A DNA stretch of 64,000 nt, taken from NCBI GenBank assembly GCA_017477465.1, contig JAFUVU010000041.1, positions 1-64,000 of the forward strand, given 5' to 3'. The notes under the pieces are model-generated. The model was not told where the DNA came from and did not search any database. It saw only the letters and a list, made by a program, of their open reading frames with translations. Made by a program: the position numbers and the translations under genes. The stretch comes from Bacteroidales bacterium. GTDB lineage: Bacteria > Bacteroidota > Bacteroidia > Bacteroidales > UBA932. Shown here in pieces: positions 42,935 through 52,400 of this stretch (its first letter is position 1; each line of letters begins with the position of its first letter).

Positions 42935-44833
42935 ATGAAAAAGACTCTTATATATATCCTCATCGCCGTAAGCGCCTTTACCGCCGTATCCTGCGACTCC
43001 TTCCTGGACCGTCAGGAGGACGAGCAGCTGACCGAAGAAAAGATCTGGGCTTCATTCACTTACACCAGGCAGTATTTCTTCAACTGCATGGGCTACCTCC
43101 CGGTGGATGCAACCAACTTCTATAACAGCGTTCCTTATTTCGGAGCCACCGACGAAGCTTCCATGACCTGGAACTACGCCTACCGCTACATCAACTTCGG
43201 CTCCTGGAACGCCACAACCGTTCCCAACGACTATTTCAACACCCGCTACCAGTGCATCAGGGACTGCAATATCTTCCTAAAGAATGCTCTCAACTGCTCC
43301 GACCCCGTCCTCGAAAACGATGCGGCACGTAAGAGCCAGCTGCAGCTTATGGTAGATTGCGTCCGCTGGGCAAGGGCATACACCTATTTCCTCCTTATGC
43401 GTGACTACGGTCCCGTCTTCCTTGTAGGCGACGATCTTATGGACTTTACGGCCACCACCCAGGAGCTCCAGCGTCCCCGCAACACCTGGCAGGAGTGCGT
43501 AGATTACGTAGTCAGTGAAATGACCTACTGCGCCGAGAACCTTCCGGCCACCCATTCAAGCGCCAACCTGGGTCTTCCTACCCGCGGCGCCGCCCTGGCG
43601 GTGATCTCCCGCCTCCTGCTGTACAGTGCCCGTCCTCTGTTCAACGGCTGCAGCCTGTATCGCGCCGTACGTAATCCCGACGGCACCAACCTCTTCCCCG
43701 CGGAGCCGGATGCCCAGAAGTGGGTTGCGGCAGCCCAGGCGGCAAAGCGTGTAATCGACCTTGGCGTTTACAGCCTCTACACCGACAAGGACGACCCCAA
43801 CAACCCCTACCTTAATTATTACGGCATCTTCCAGGAGAACTGGAACGACGAACTCATCTACTGCGGCGGCGGTTATCAGAACCGCTGGGCCCTGCAGGCC
43901 CATACCTCTCCCAACGGCATTGCCACAGGATCGGCCTATGGCGGCTGGGGCCCCACCCAGAGTTCCGTAGACTCTTACGCCATGGCAAACGGCCGTTATC
44001 CTATCACCGGTTACGACCGCAACGGTTCTCCTCTGGTTGACAGCCAGTCCGGCTATCCCGCAGCCGAGCGTGAATTCGAGCTTGCCAACGTGGTGAATCC
44101 TTTCCTCCAGGCCCTCGAATGCACGGATGCAGAGGCTACTTCCAACTCGCCCCGCATGTACCTTGGCCGCGAACCTCGCTTCTACGTCACCGTTTACTGG
44201 CCCGGCACAGGCTGGAAACATGGTGAGGCTGTGGGCCGCGCATACTTTGCCAACGGCATGATCGGCCACACTGATCATGACTATCCCATCACCGGCTACC
44301 TCGTCAGCAAATGGGCCGACCACAAGACCGACTTCTACCAGAGCCAGTCCAGCACCGTCACCTTCCCCACCTTCCGCTATGCCGAGATTTACCTCAATTA
44401 CATAGAGGCAGTGCTCGAATGCCAGGCGGCAGGCGTAAGCGGCAACGATGTCGACTACGACCTTGCAATGGGCTACTGGGACGACCTTCGCAACCGCTCC
44501 GGCATGGCTCCCATCCTCCAGGTTTATCCTCAGGCTACCACTGCCGAGCTTATCAACCTCGTGCACCGCGAGCGCCAGGTAGAGCTTGCCCAGGAAGGCC
44601 ACCGCTACTTCGATACCCGCACCTGGATGATAGCTCCGGATGTGTGCAACGGCCCCGTTTACGGCCTTGACACCGACGTCGTGGGCTCCCGCAACGCCAC
44701 CGTGGTTCCCACTGAAATGTGGACCCGTAAAGTAATGGAGAAACGCGTCTTCCGCTCCAACCATTACCTGTATCCTTTCCTCCAGCGTGAACTGGACCGC
44801 AACAAGGTACTCACTCAAAACTATGGCTGGTAA
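42935..44833 (+). CDS. SusD/RagB-family surface glycan-binding lipoprotein
   Basis: SusD proteins cap the SusC barrel and bind glycan at the cell surface. The 632-residue protein is a lipoprotein (lipobox TAVSC, Cys20). It starts with CDSFLDRQEDEQLTEEKIW typical of the family and has TPR-like helices (RWARAYTYFLLMRDYGPVFLV). The C-terminal block LNYIEAVLE...LVHRERQVELAQEGHRYFDTR is diagnostic. It lies between susC and the DUF1735 lipoprotein, with one base separating its stop codon from the next ATG. Confidence 0.95.
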   Translation: MKKTLIYILIAVSAFTAVSCDSFLDRQEDEQLTEEKIWASFTYTRQYFFNCMGYLPVDATNFYNSVPYFGATDEASMTWNYAYRYINFGSWNATTVPNDYFNTRYQCIRDCNIFLKNALNCSDPVLENDAARKSQLQLMVDCVRWARAYTYFLLMRDYGPVFLVGDDLMDFTATTQELQRPRNTWQECVDYVVSEMTYCAENLPATHSSANLGLPTRGAALAVISRLLLYSARPLFNGCSLYRAVRNPDGTNLFPAEPDAQKWVAAAQAAKRVIDLGVYSLYTDKDDPNNPYLNYYGIFQENWNDELIYCGGGYQNRWALQAHTSPNGIATGSAYGGWGPTQSSVDSYAMANGRYPITGYDRNGSPLVDSQSGYPAAEREFELANVVNPFLQALECTDAEATSNSPRMYLGREPRFYVTVYWPGTGWKHGEAVGRAYFANGMIGHTDHDYPITGYLVSKWADHKTDFYQSQSSTVTFPTFRYAEIYLNYIEAVLECQAAGVSGNDVDYDLAMGYWDDLRNRSGMAPILQVYPQATTAELINLVHRERQVELAQEGHRYFDTRTWMIAPDVCNGPVYGLDTDVVGSRNATVVPTEMWTRKVMEKRVFRSNHYLYPFLQRELDRNKVLTQNYGW

Positions 44834-44834
44834 T

Positions 44835-46271
44835 ATGAAAAACATCTTCAAATATATCATTCCGGCGGCCCTTGCACTTGTAGCCGCTGCCGCCTGTGAA
44901 GACCATCGTTCCGACAATATGGAAGAATTCCAGACCATGGTTTACTTCCGTAACGGCGGCGAGCAGGACCTCACCCTCTTCCGCACCGGCGAAGACGGCC
45001 TTTACCAAATTCCCGTCTGCAAGAGCGGCCGCAATCTCAGCGGTACCGCCAGCGCGGTGGTAATCCCCTTTGACGATGCCCAGATGGCGATGTACAACAT
45101 CACCAACGAGACCGGATACACTCTTATCCCCGCCTCATGCTATCAGTTCGTGGACGCTTCCAGAAAGCCCCTTGCCGATCAGGAGAAAGTTCAGATAAGC
45201 TTCGACTCCACCGATCCTTACCAGGTGGTGTCCCTGAATGTGAACACGGTCGCCATCAGCGAGCTTCAGGAAGTAAATCCCGAAGCCGAGTATGTCATGG
45301 CTTTCCAGCTCTTCTCTCCGGGCAATGTGTCGGACAACATCAACTGCATCATTCTCAAACCTGCAGTCGAAATTCCCATGCTGTCGCTGCTGAGCCCCGG
45401 TGTCGAGGAACATCATTACACCGGCGCCAGCGCAAAGGAAGAGACATACCGCAACACTGTGTCCCTGAACATGGAAAAGAACGAGTGGGATTTCAATGTG
45501 AATCTTGAGGTTATGGACCAGTCTTGGCTCACGTCCTACAACAATATCAACGGCACTTCGTACGAGCTTCTTCCCGAAGGTCTTTACAACCTGCCCGTTA
45601 CGGAAATAAGCTTTACCGAAGGCGTGACCGAGGTTCCGTTCGATGTGAAAGTGAGCCGCGAAGGCATGGCCATGCTCACCGAGTATGCACTTCCCATCAA
45701 ATTGACCTCAAGCACTAAGGAAGAGTTCGAACTGGACGAAAACGCCAGCCTGTATCTGCTTGTGCTGCGCCTCGACCCTGACCAGATAACCCTCACCGAG
45801 GATATGATTACGGCCAGTGCCACCCAGTCCGGCGACGGTGGCGGCGCCCCCGCCCTTGTGGACGGCAACATCACAACCTACTGGCATTCCCCCTGGAGCA
45901 GCACTGTCCAGAATCCCGATCCTGTCTATGGTGTCTATATCGACATCGAACTGAAAACAGCCCTCCGCTCCATCCTCTTCAATTACTGCACCCGAACTCA
46001 GAACGGCAACGGTGTGCCTACGCACATTGTAATAGGCGTAAGCAATGACGGCGCTTCATGGACACAGATCGGCGATTACGCCACAGACGAAATGGCGAAC
46101 GCCGGTGTCGGCAAATGGATATCGCTGCCTGTGTCCACACACACTGAGAGCTTCACCAATATTCGTTTCGGCATTGCCGAATCCGTTGCCGGTGACCTTC
46201 GCAGCAATTATTCTTCAAGCCAGCCATGGACTTCCCTCGCTGAACTGGAACTTTACGGAACTGACATGTAA
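44835..46271 (+). CDS. Surface lipoprotein with DUF1735 and F5/8 type C domains
   Basis: This 478-residue lipoprotein (Cys in AAAACE, about 17) has two DUF1735-like beta domains (about 30-320; repeated IPF/VPFDV and TGYTLIPASCYQF patterns). It also has a C-terminal F5/8 type C (discoidin, CBM32-like) domain (about 335-478; LVDGNITTYWHSPW, VYGVYIDIELKTALRSI and LAELELYG). It probably acts as a second surface glycan-binding protein beside SusD, in the position often called SusE-like. I start at the ATG at 44835, which leaves one base after the susD stop. An earlier in-frame ATG would overlap susD and lacks a signal peptide. Confidence 0.88.
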   Translation: MKNIFKYIIPAALALVAAAACEDHRSDNMEEFQTMVYFRNGGEQDLTLFRTGEDGLYQIPVCKSGRNLSGTASAVVIPFDDAQMAMYNITNETGYTLIPASCYQFVDASRKPLADQEKVQISFDSTDPYQVVSLNVNTVAISELQEVNPEAEYVMAFQLFSPGNVSDNINCIILKPAVEIPMLSLLSPGVEEHHYTGASAKEETYRNTVSLNMEKNEWDFNVNLEVMDQSWLTSYNNINGTSYELLPEGLYNLPVTEISFTEGVTEVPFDVKVSREGMAMLTEYALPIKLTSSTKEEFELDENASLYLLVLRLDPDQITLTEDMITASATQSGDGGGAPALVDGNITTYWHSPWSSTVQNPDPVYGVYIDIELKTALRSILFNYCTRTQNGNGVPTHIVIGVSNDGASWTQIGDYATDEMANAGVGKWISLPVSTHTESFTNIRFGIAESVAGDLRSNYSSSQPWTSLAELELYGTDM

Positions 46272-46274
46272 GAG

Positions 46275-49200
46275 ATGAAAAAGATAAGTAAAATACTCAT
46301 CGCAGTTTCCTTCGTACTGGCCACAGCGGCCTGCGTAAAGGAAAAGAATACGGAAGCACCGTCCTTCCAGATAGACATGGAAAACTACAGTTCCATTGTC
46401 CTGGAAAAGAATAAGCAGGTGTACTTCATCCCCGTCTCGACCAATGTGACGGAGGACAAGTGGAGCATAAGCTCATCGGCCGATTGGTGCCAGGCTTCCC
46501 GCAGCATTACGGCGGAGAAAGGCATCATGGTTGCCGTCTCCGACAATACCGAAAAGGAGAAAATGCGTCAGGCTCAGGTGCTTGCAAGCGCCGCCGGACA
46601 GCAGTACAAGATTATTGTGACCCAGTTCGGTTACGGCCCGGCAATCGTCGTGTCCAATGTCTCCGTCGGCCCTGAAGGCGGCGAGGTTTACATGGACGTG
46701 ATGGCCAACATCCCCCTGAACGAGGGCCTTATCACCAAGCCCGCCTTCAACGCTGAAGACGGCGAGAACTGGATCCGTTTCAAGGGCGTGGCGGAGACCA
46801 AGGGCTTCGCTTCTTCCCGCTTCGTCTTCTCCGTCGATACCAACGAGATGCCCGACAAGCGCGTCGCCACCGTCCCCGTCAAGGCCATGTATCAGGCCGA
46901 TGCCGACGCCGACACCCAGTGCACCATCACCCAGAGCAGCATCTCCGTCACTTCCACCGAGGTCTTCACCGACGACAAGATTGTCCCCACCGGCGTAAAG
47001 GCAAGCCAGGTGAGCGCATACGAAGGCCCCGTTGAAGCCCTCATAGACGGCAGCTACGAAACCTACTACCACTCGCCGTATGAGGTGACCACCAACTTCC
47101 CTCTTACCTGGGAATTCACCTTCGACGGCAAGAGCCGCATCGACTATATCAATATAATGCACCGCGGCACCACGTCCCAGGGCGTGTTTAATCCCGGCAG
47201 CCACTGGCGCGGCCAGCTTGGCACATTCAAGGTGTACTACAAGCAGAACCTTGCCGATGAAGCCACCCTTGCCCAGACCTTCGACTTCGGCGGACGCGGC
47301 GGCTACCAGACCGCCCTTCTGGATACTCCTATCGAGAATCCCGCATGGATTATGATTGAAATCCAGGACGACGCCGACCCCAGCCACGTCAATTATACCG
47401 ACGGGCAGTACGTAAGCTGCGCCGAGGTTGAATTCTTCAACTCCAACAAGGCCGAAGTGAACACCTGGATCGACAAGATCTTCACCGACCGTTCCTGCTC
47501 CGAGCTCAAGGAAGGCATCACCAAGAAGGATATCGTCAAAATGAACGCAGTTTCGCCTTATCTGGCTTCCAACGTCGCCATTCCTCTGCTGAACGGCACC
47601 TACGACGCCGGCGAATTCGACTTCCGTGTCCATTCCTACGAGCCTTATTCCGACAACCGCGTCAACCGCGCCCTTGTGACCCGTATCTATTCGGCCCTCA
47701 ACAACCCTACCGGCATAGAGGTGAAACAGGGTACCGACATCCTCGTGTGCGTGGACAAGATCCCCGCCGGACAGGAAGTGAGCCTTGCCATCTACGGTGA
47801 CCGTGCCGACGGCTACGGCCCCAACTACGGCGGCGGAGCAGAAGCCGAGGAATACGCCCAGAACACCGTTCTAACAGAAGGCGTGAACACAATTCGCGTC
47901 CAGGCGGGCGGTATGGCATACGTGCTTAACACCATTCCTCAGGCCGACCCTCTGCACCCCGACACCACTCCTGTCTCCGAGTACAAGAGCGTGAAGGTTC
48001 ATATACTTCCCGGCTGCGGCACCGTTCAGGGTTACTACGATCCTACCCGTCACAGCGAAGAGCGTTACAAGGAACTCCTTAACCGCTGCACCTACAAGTA
48101 CTTCACCATCAAGGGAAAGAAGGTGATGTTCATCTTCCACACCAACCAGCTCCGCAGCGACTTCCCCGGCAGCTTCCTCTCCGGCGTAGAAGCTTGGGAC
48201 GACATCCTTGGCTGGCAGCATGAGCTGATGGGCCTGGACCAGAAGCCTTGGTTCAACAACCACATGGCCGCTGTTTCCACTACGGCTCCCAAGGCCTACA
48301 TGGATGCTTCTCACCGCAGGGTTCAGTTCGCCACTACCGCCCTTGCCAAGATCGGCTCCCGTGAGGCTCTCCTTGCCAATGAAGGCGGCTGGGGCCCCTG
48401 CCACGAGATGGGTCACGTGAACCAGCAGGCCATCAACTGGAAGAGCTCCACCGAAAGCTCCAACAACCTCTTCTCCAACTACTGCGTAATGCGCCTTGCA
48501 GGAGACGCTTATTACAAGACCAGCTTCTCCCGCGGCAAACGCATCAGTGACCTCGCAAGCGACTATGCCGCAGGCAAGCCCTGGTGCCTGCTCGGCGACG
48601 GCAGCTACATGAACGAGGATCCCGAACTTCACATGAGGATGAACTGGCAGCTGTGGAACTACTATCACAACTGCGGTTACAACACCAGCTTCTGGCCCGA
48701 CCTCTTCGAGTATCTGCGCCAGAATCCTCTGCCCAGCGAAATGGCTCCCAGCTATTACGGCAAGGCCGAAGATGCCGGCAAGTCCCAGCTTGAGTTCTAC
48801 GAAGCGGCCTGCGAAGTCGCTAAGGAAGACCTTACCGAATTCTTCGATGCATGGGGCTTCTTCGTTCCCGTCGACAGGGAATACGACCAGTACGGCACCG
48901 TCCGCTACACCGTTACTAGCGACATGATAAGCGCCGCACAGACACGTGTCCGTGAAAAAGGCTATCCTAAGGCCGCTCCTATCCAGTATCTGGAAGACCG
49001 TCAGGTAGTGGGCGGCGTCACCTACAGCCAGATGGGTTACTTCACCCAGTACAAGGACAAGGCTGCAATTACCAAGACTCCCAAGTGCAGCATCAGCGGC
49101 AATGTGGTAACCCTCACCGACTGTGACCAGGCCGTAGCGGTGGAAGTACGTCTGGGAACCTCTGCCGACGGACAGCTCAAGTTCTTCTCCAACCTGAACA

Positions 49201-49289
49201 ACTTCCAGGTTCCTTCCGGCATAAGCCTGTCCAACTGCAGCCTCTGGGCCGTCCAGGCCGATGGCAAACGCGTAGCCGTTCAGAAATAG
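46275..49289 (+). CDS. M60-like metallopeptidase lipoprotein (mucin-type glycopeptidase)
   Basis: This 1004-residue lipoprotein (lipobox TAAC, Cys19) starts with BACON-like domains (about 25-225). It continues with an F5/8 type C domain (about 235-390; ALIDGSYETYYHSPYE) and ends with a peptidase M60/enhancin-like domain (about 420-900). The gluzincin motif is HEMGH at 710-714 in GPCHEMGHVNQQAINW. M60-like enzymes of gut Bacteroides cleave O-glycosylated mucin-type proteins, and the architecture resembles BT4244. With a sialidase in the same locus, mucin or another host glycoprotein is the likely target. It starts 3 bp after the previous stop, so it is in the PUL operon. Confidence 0.92.
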   Translation: MKKISKILIAVSFVLATAACVKEKNTEAPSFQIDMENYSSIVLEKNKQVYFIPVSTNVTEDKWSISSSADWCQASRSITAEKGIMVAVSDNTEKEKMRQAQVLASAAGQQYKIIVTQFGYGPAIVVSNVSVGPEGGEVYMDVMANIPLNEGLITKPAFNAEDGENWIRFKGVAETKGFASSRFVFSVDTNEMPDKRVATVPVKAMYQADADADTQCTITQSSISVTSTEVFTDDKIVPTGVKASQVSAYEGPVEALIDGSYETYYHSPYEVTTNFPLTWEFTFDGKSRIDYINIMHRGTTSQGVFNPGSHWRGQLGTFKVYYKQNLADEATLAQTFDFGGRGGYQTALLDTPIENPAWIMIEIQDDADPSHVNYTDGQYVSCAEVEFFNSNKAEVNTWIDKIFTDRSCSELKEGITKKDIVKMNAVSPYLASNVAIPLLNGTYDAGEFDFRVHSYEPYSDNRVNRALVTRIYSALNNPTGIEVKQGTDILVCVDKIPAGQEVSLAIYGDRADGYGPNYGGGAEAEEYAQNTVLTEGVNTIRVQAGGMAYVLNTIPQADPLHPDTTPVSEYKSVKVHILPGCGTVQGYYDPTRHSEERYKELLNRCTYKYFTIKGKKVMFIFHTNQLRSDFPGSFLSGVEAWDDILGWQHELMGLDQKPWFNNHMAAVSTTAPKAYMDASHRRVQFATTALAKIGSREALLANEGGWGPCHEMGHVNQQAINWKSSTESSNNLFSNYCVMRLAGDAYYKTSFSRGKRISDLASDYAAGKPWCLLGDGSYMNEDPELHMRMNWQLWNYYHNCGYNTSFWPDLFEYLRQNPLPSEMAPSYYGKAEDAGKSQLEFYEAACEVAKEDLTEFFDAWGFFVPVDREYDQYGTVRYTVTSDMISAAQTRVREKGYPKAAPIQYLEDRQVVGGVTYSQMGYFTQYKDKAAITKTPKCSISGNVVTLTDCDQAVAVEVRLGTSADGQLKFFSNLNNFQVPSGISLSNCSLWAVQADGKRVAVQK

Positions 49290-49293
49290 AATT

Positions 49294-49452
49294 ATGAAAA
49301 GAAAGTATATTATTCCCGCATCCGAGGCGCTGGAGCTTGCTCCGGCGTCCAGATGCCTTGTTGAAACTTCTGTGCAGGGGAAGGGTAATTCGGCCGATAT
49401 GCCCATTGTAGATGGTCCTGGAAATCTTTTCGGGTCTCCATACGCTTTTTAA
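49294..49452 (+). CDS. Small peptide of 52 residues, MKxxYIxP family
   Basis: This short gene between the M60 peptidase and the sialidase encodes a peptide beginning MKRKYIIPASEALELAPASR and ending SPYAF. The pattern MK-x-x-Y-I-x-P followed by alternating hydrophobic residues and then LVETS matches the peptide at 61025-61165 (MKKAYIEPEAQVLFLN and LVCAS). Both genes stand directly before a lipoprotein with the same unusual domain. There is no signal peptide. It starts 4 bp after the peptidase stop and ends 16 bp before the sialidase start. The function is unknown. Confidence 0.65.
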   Translation: MKRKYIIPASEALELAPASRCLVETSVQGKGNSADMPIVDGPGNLFGSPYAF

Positions 49453-49468
49453 CATGGAGGATACGGAC

Positions 49469-52400
49469 ATGAAGAAATTTTTAGCCCTGATTGCCTTTGC
49501 GGCAGCCATTCTTTCCTGTGTAAAAACGGCAGAGGAAGAAACCCAGGCAGAAGTATATCCCCCGGCAACGGAAATCACCAGCATCGAGGCTTACATCCGC
49601 CAGGACAGCGATTCTGCGACCAAGACCGAATATACCATCGGCGCGGACAAGGCCGCCTTTGCCTGGGTGGCCGATGACCATATCGACGTAGTAGCCGAAA
49701 AATCCGGGGTCTCTACCTCCGTTGTGTTTACTCTCACTGATAAAGATGCTAATCTGTTCAAGGACGGTCAGGTGAGCGGGGCTGCGGCCCTCTCCCAACT
49801 TAGCGGCTACACCCTCGGTGACTGGGCATTCTACCCTTCCCGCGTGTCCGAAGACGCCCAAGCCGGCGGTTATGCCATCGACTGGAACTGTTCTTCAGGC
49901 GTTTACACTGTAGATTTGCCCACCAGCATCACTCCGTCGATGAGCAATCCACTCGCAGTCATTCCCCTTGCCGGTAAGATAGATGCCGACGGAAAGTACG
50001 CCTTCACCCAGATGGCGGGCGCTCTTGCCGTCACTGTAAACAATCTTCCGGGGGAAGTAGACTATATAAGCGTCACTCACCCCGATGCCGCGCTCGCCGG
50101 TAGCTTTACGGTGGATATGAGCGGCACGGCGGCACAGATTAATCTTGCCGACGTCCAGGCCAAGGCCGATGAAGGCGTTACCCTTCATTTCAGCGGCCTG
50201 AGCGGCACACAGACTTTTTACCTGCCACTTCCCGTAGGTACCATCCCGGCCGGAATGAAAATCACCATCGGCAGCACCACTGACGAGGAAAAGCTGATGA
50301 GCATTACGACCAAGGTTGGCCTAACCATCCCCAGAGGCACCATAGTCAAGGCTCCGGCATTCAACTTCACGCTGCCGGACGAAGGTTGGACCAAGGTGGA
50401 CGACGGAACTTTCAAGGACGACTTCATCTGGGCTCAGCTCGGTTGGGGCTCCGGTACTGTTCCGGTTACCATCGAGCGTAGCAGCCTTCATCCCGCCAAG
50501 TACCGCATAAACAACCCTTATACCGTAGCCTGCGCCAAGTTCGGTTATACGCCTTATGCCGGCGGCGCAGCCGATGATTACTTTGTATTTTATGTAGAAG
50601 ACGGCTCCGTGCGTTACGGCACGTTCAAAACCGGCGTGGAAGACAAGCCCAGCGGCGGCAGGGCCATGATGATTACCTACTCCAAGGTGTGGAGTGCATC
50701 CAAGACCGGTGCTGCAACTTATGTGGTAAGCGCCGACGATTCCGGAGTGCCGGTCGAGGTCGTGTTTGGAGCGATGTATTCCCAATACGAAAATCCGGCA
50801 GCATGTATGTACACCCGCGACGGAGAAGGCAATTCCTCCGACCAGCGCATGCATCTGTACTTCACGAATGGTACGCCTGCGACAGAGAGCTGGACGGCAA
50901 TCGGCACCGGACGCTATCTTGACGAGTTCCTCTGGAAAGCCAACAACTTCCCTCCTTACGCGGTTAGTGTAAACATCGAGCGCAGTACGCTCTATCCTAC
51001 CCACTATCGCATAAATAACCCTTATACAGTAGCTGCAACTGCCTTCCAGCGCACTGCGCAGGGCACCGGTGACGATTACATGTACATCAACGTGGACGAA
51101 TCCACCGGTTATGTGACCTTCGGCAAAGTCGTAACCGGCATGAGCAAAGGCACCGAAGCGAAGAACTTCGCCATTGCCGATGCCGCCACCTGGGAAAGCG
51201 TGAAGACAAGCGGTTCGGCCATTGCGGCTGCCAATTCCAAACTGGTCTCCGGAACGGCCTCCGCACCAAAGGAACTGCAGATGTACAGCGCCTACTATGA
51301 CAGCGACGCTGTTTCGTACTTCTATACCAACAATACTTTGTACAAGCATCTGTATTTCCCGGCCTATTACGAGGGCGAAACATGGAGTGATTATACGGAT
51401 GCAACGTATGTGGACGGAACTTATGACGGAAACATCAATGGAACGGATGCCATCGGTACGGTAGCCGTAAGAGTTCAGCAGAGTTCCATCGACCCTTACC
51501 GTTTCCGCATAGCGAATCCTTACCGCGCCAATGTGGCTTCCACCTACCTTAAATCCACATACGACGAGTACCTGTACTTCAATTACGGCAGTTTCAACGA
51601 CCTTGCCTACATGGAGCCCTTCCGTCCCGGAGTGGCAATGGATTATTCGTCACATCCCACCTATGAACTGGGTATATGGCACCCGGTGGACGCCAACCTC
51701 ACAAGCGGCGCGTCATCTTACGGCGGCGGCGACTTCGCCCAGAATAATGTGGTATCCAAGACTTCTGATGATAAGCCTAAAAAATTCCGCTTCGGCTGTT
51801 ACTACTTCGACATCGGAACCCCCACATATTCCTATCGTTATACCCGCCAGGGAAGCGGCCGTTCGGACAGCGAGCGTATTTTCATCACCTTCGACGTTTC
51901 CGACAAGGCCGTGATTACGCCCAGGCAGTATCCAATGGTCCCCGCATACCACAATCCGGTTGAGGTGCTTACCCTGCCGAACGGTACGCTTGAGAAACTT
52001 GTGGTCAAGATTACCGGCCTGGACGACCTTTCCGTCGTCAGTGGCCTGCGCCTGTATCAAGGCGGTTGGATGGATAGTGACTATGTTGCTCCCGATGCAA
52101 GCGGAGTGGTCACTATGACAAGTTTCACTAACGCGACTGTCAGCGGCGACATCGACCTCAACTTTTGGGTTACGGATGCCCTGCCCATCGGTTCATCGGT
52201 GCGCTTCCTCGTACAGGAAGTCGTCGTTGACGGCGTTTCCCTGCCGATAAGCCAAGACGTTACCCTGGCCCACTATCCCGGTATCGTGCTTAATACCGGC
52301 GGGAATGAGGTGAATGTCCGCGGCGCAAGCGAGACCGTGGCCTCCTTCCGCATCCCGGCCCTGGTAACTACCAACGCCGGTACGCTCATCGCCGCTTACG

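Noticed and set aside
39802..44833. Specific gene symbols susC and susD
   Set aside because: The pair belongs to the family but is not the starch-specific Sus system, since the linked enzymes are a sialidase and an M60 peptidase.
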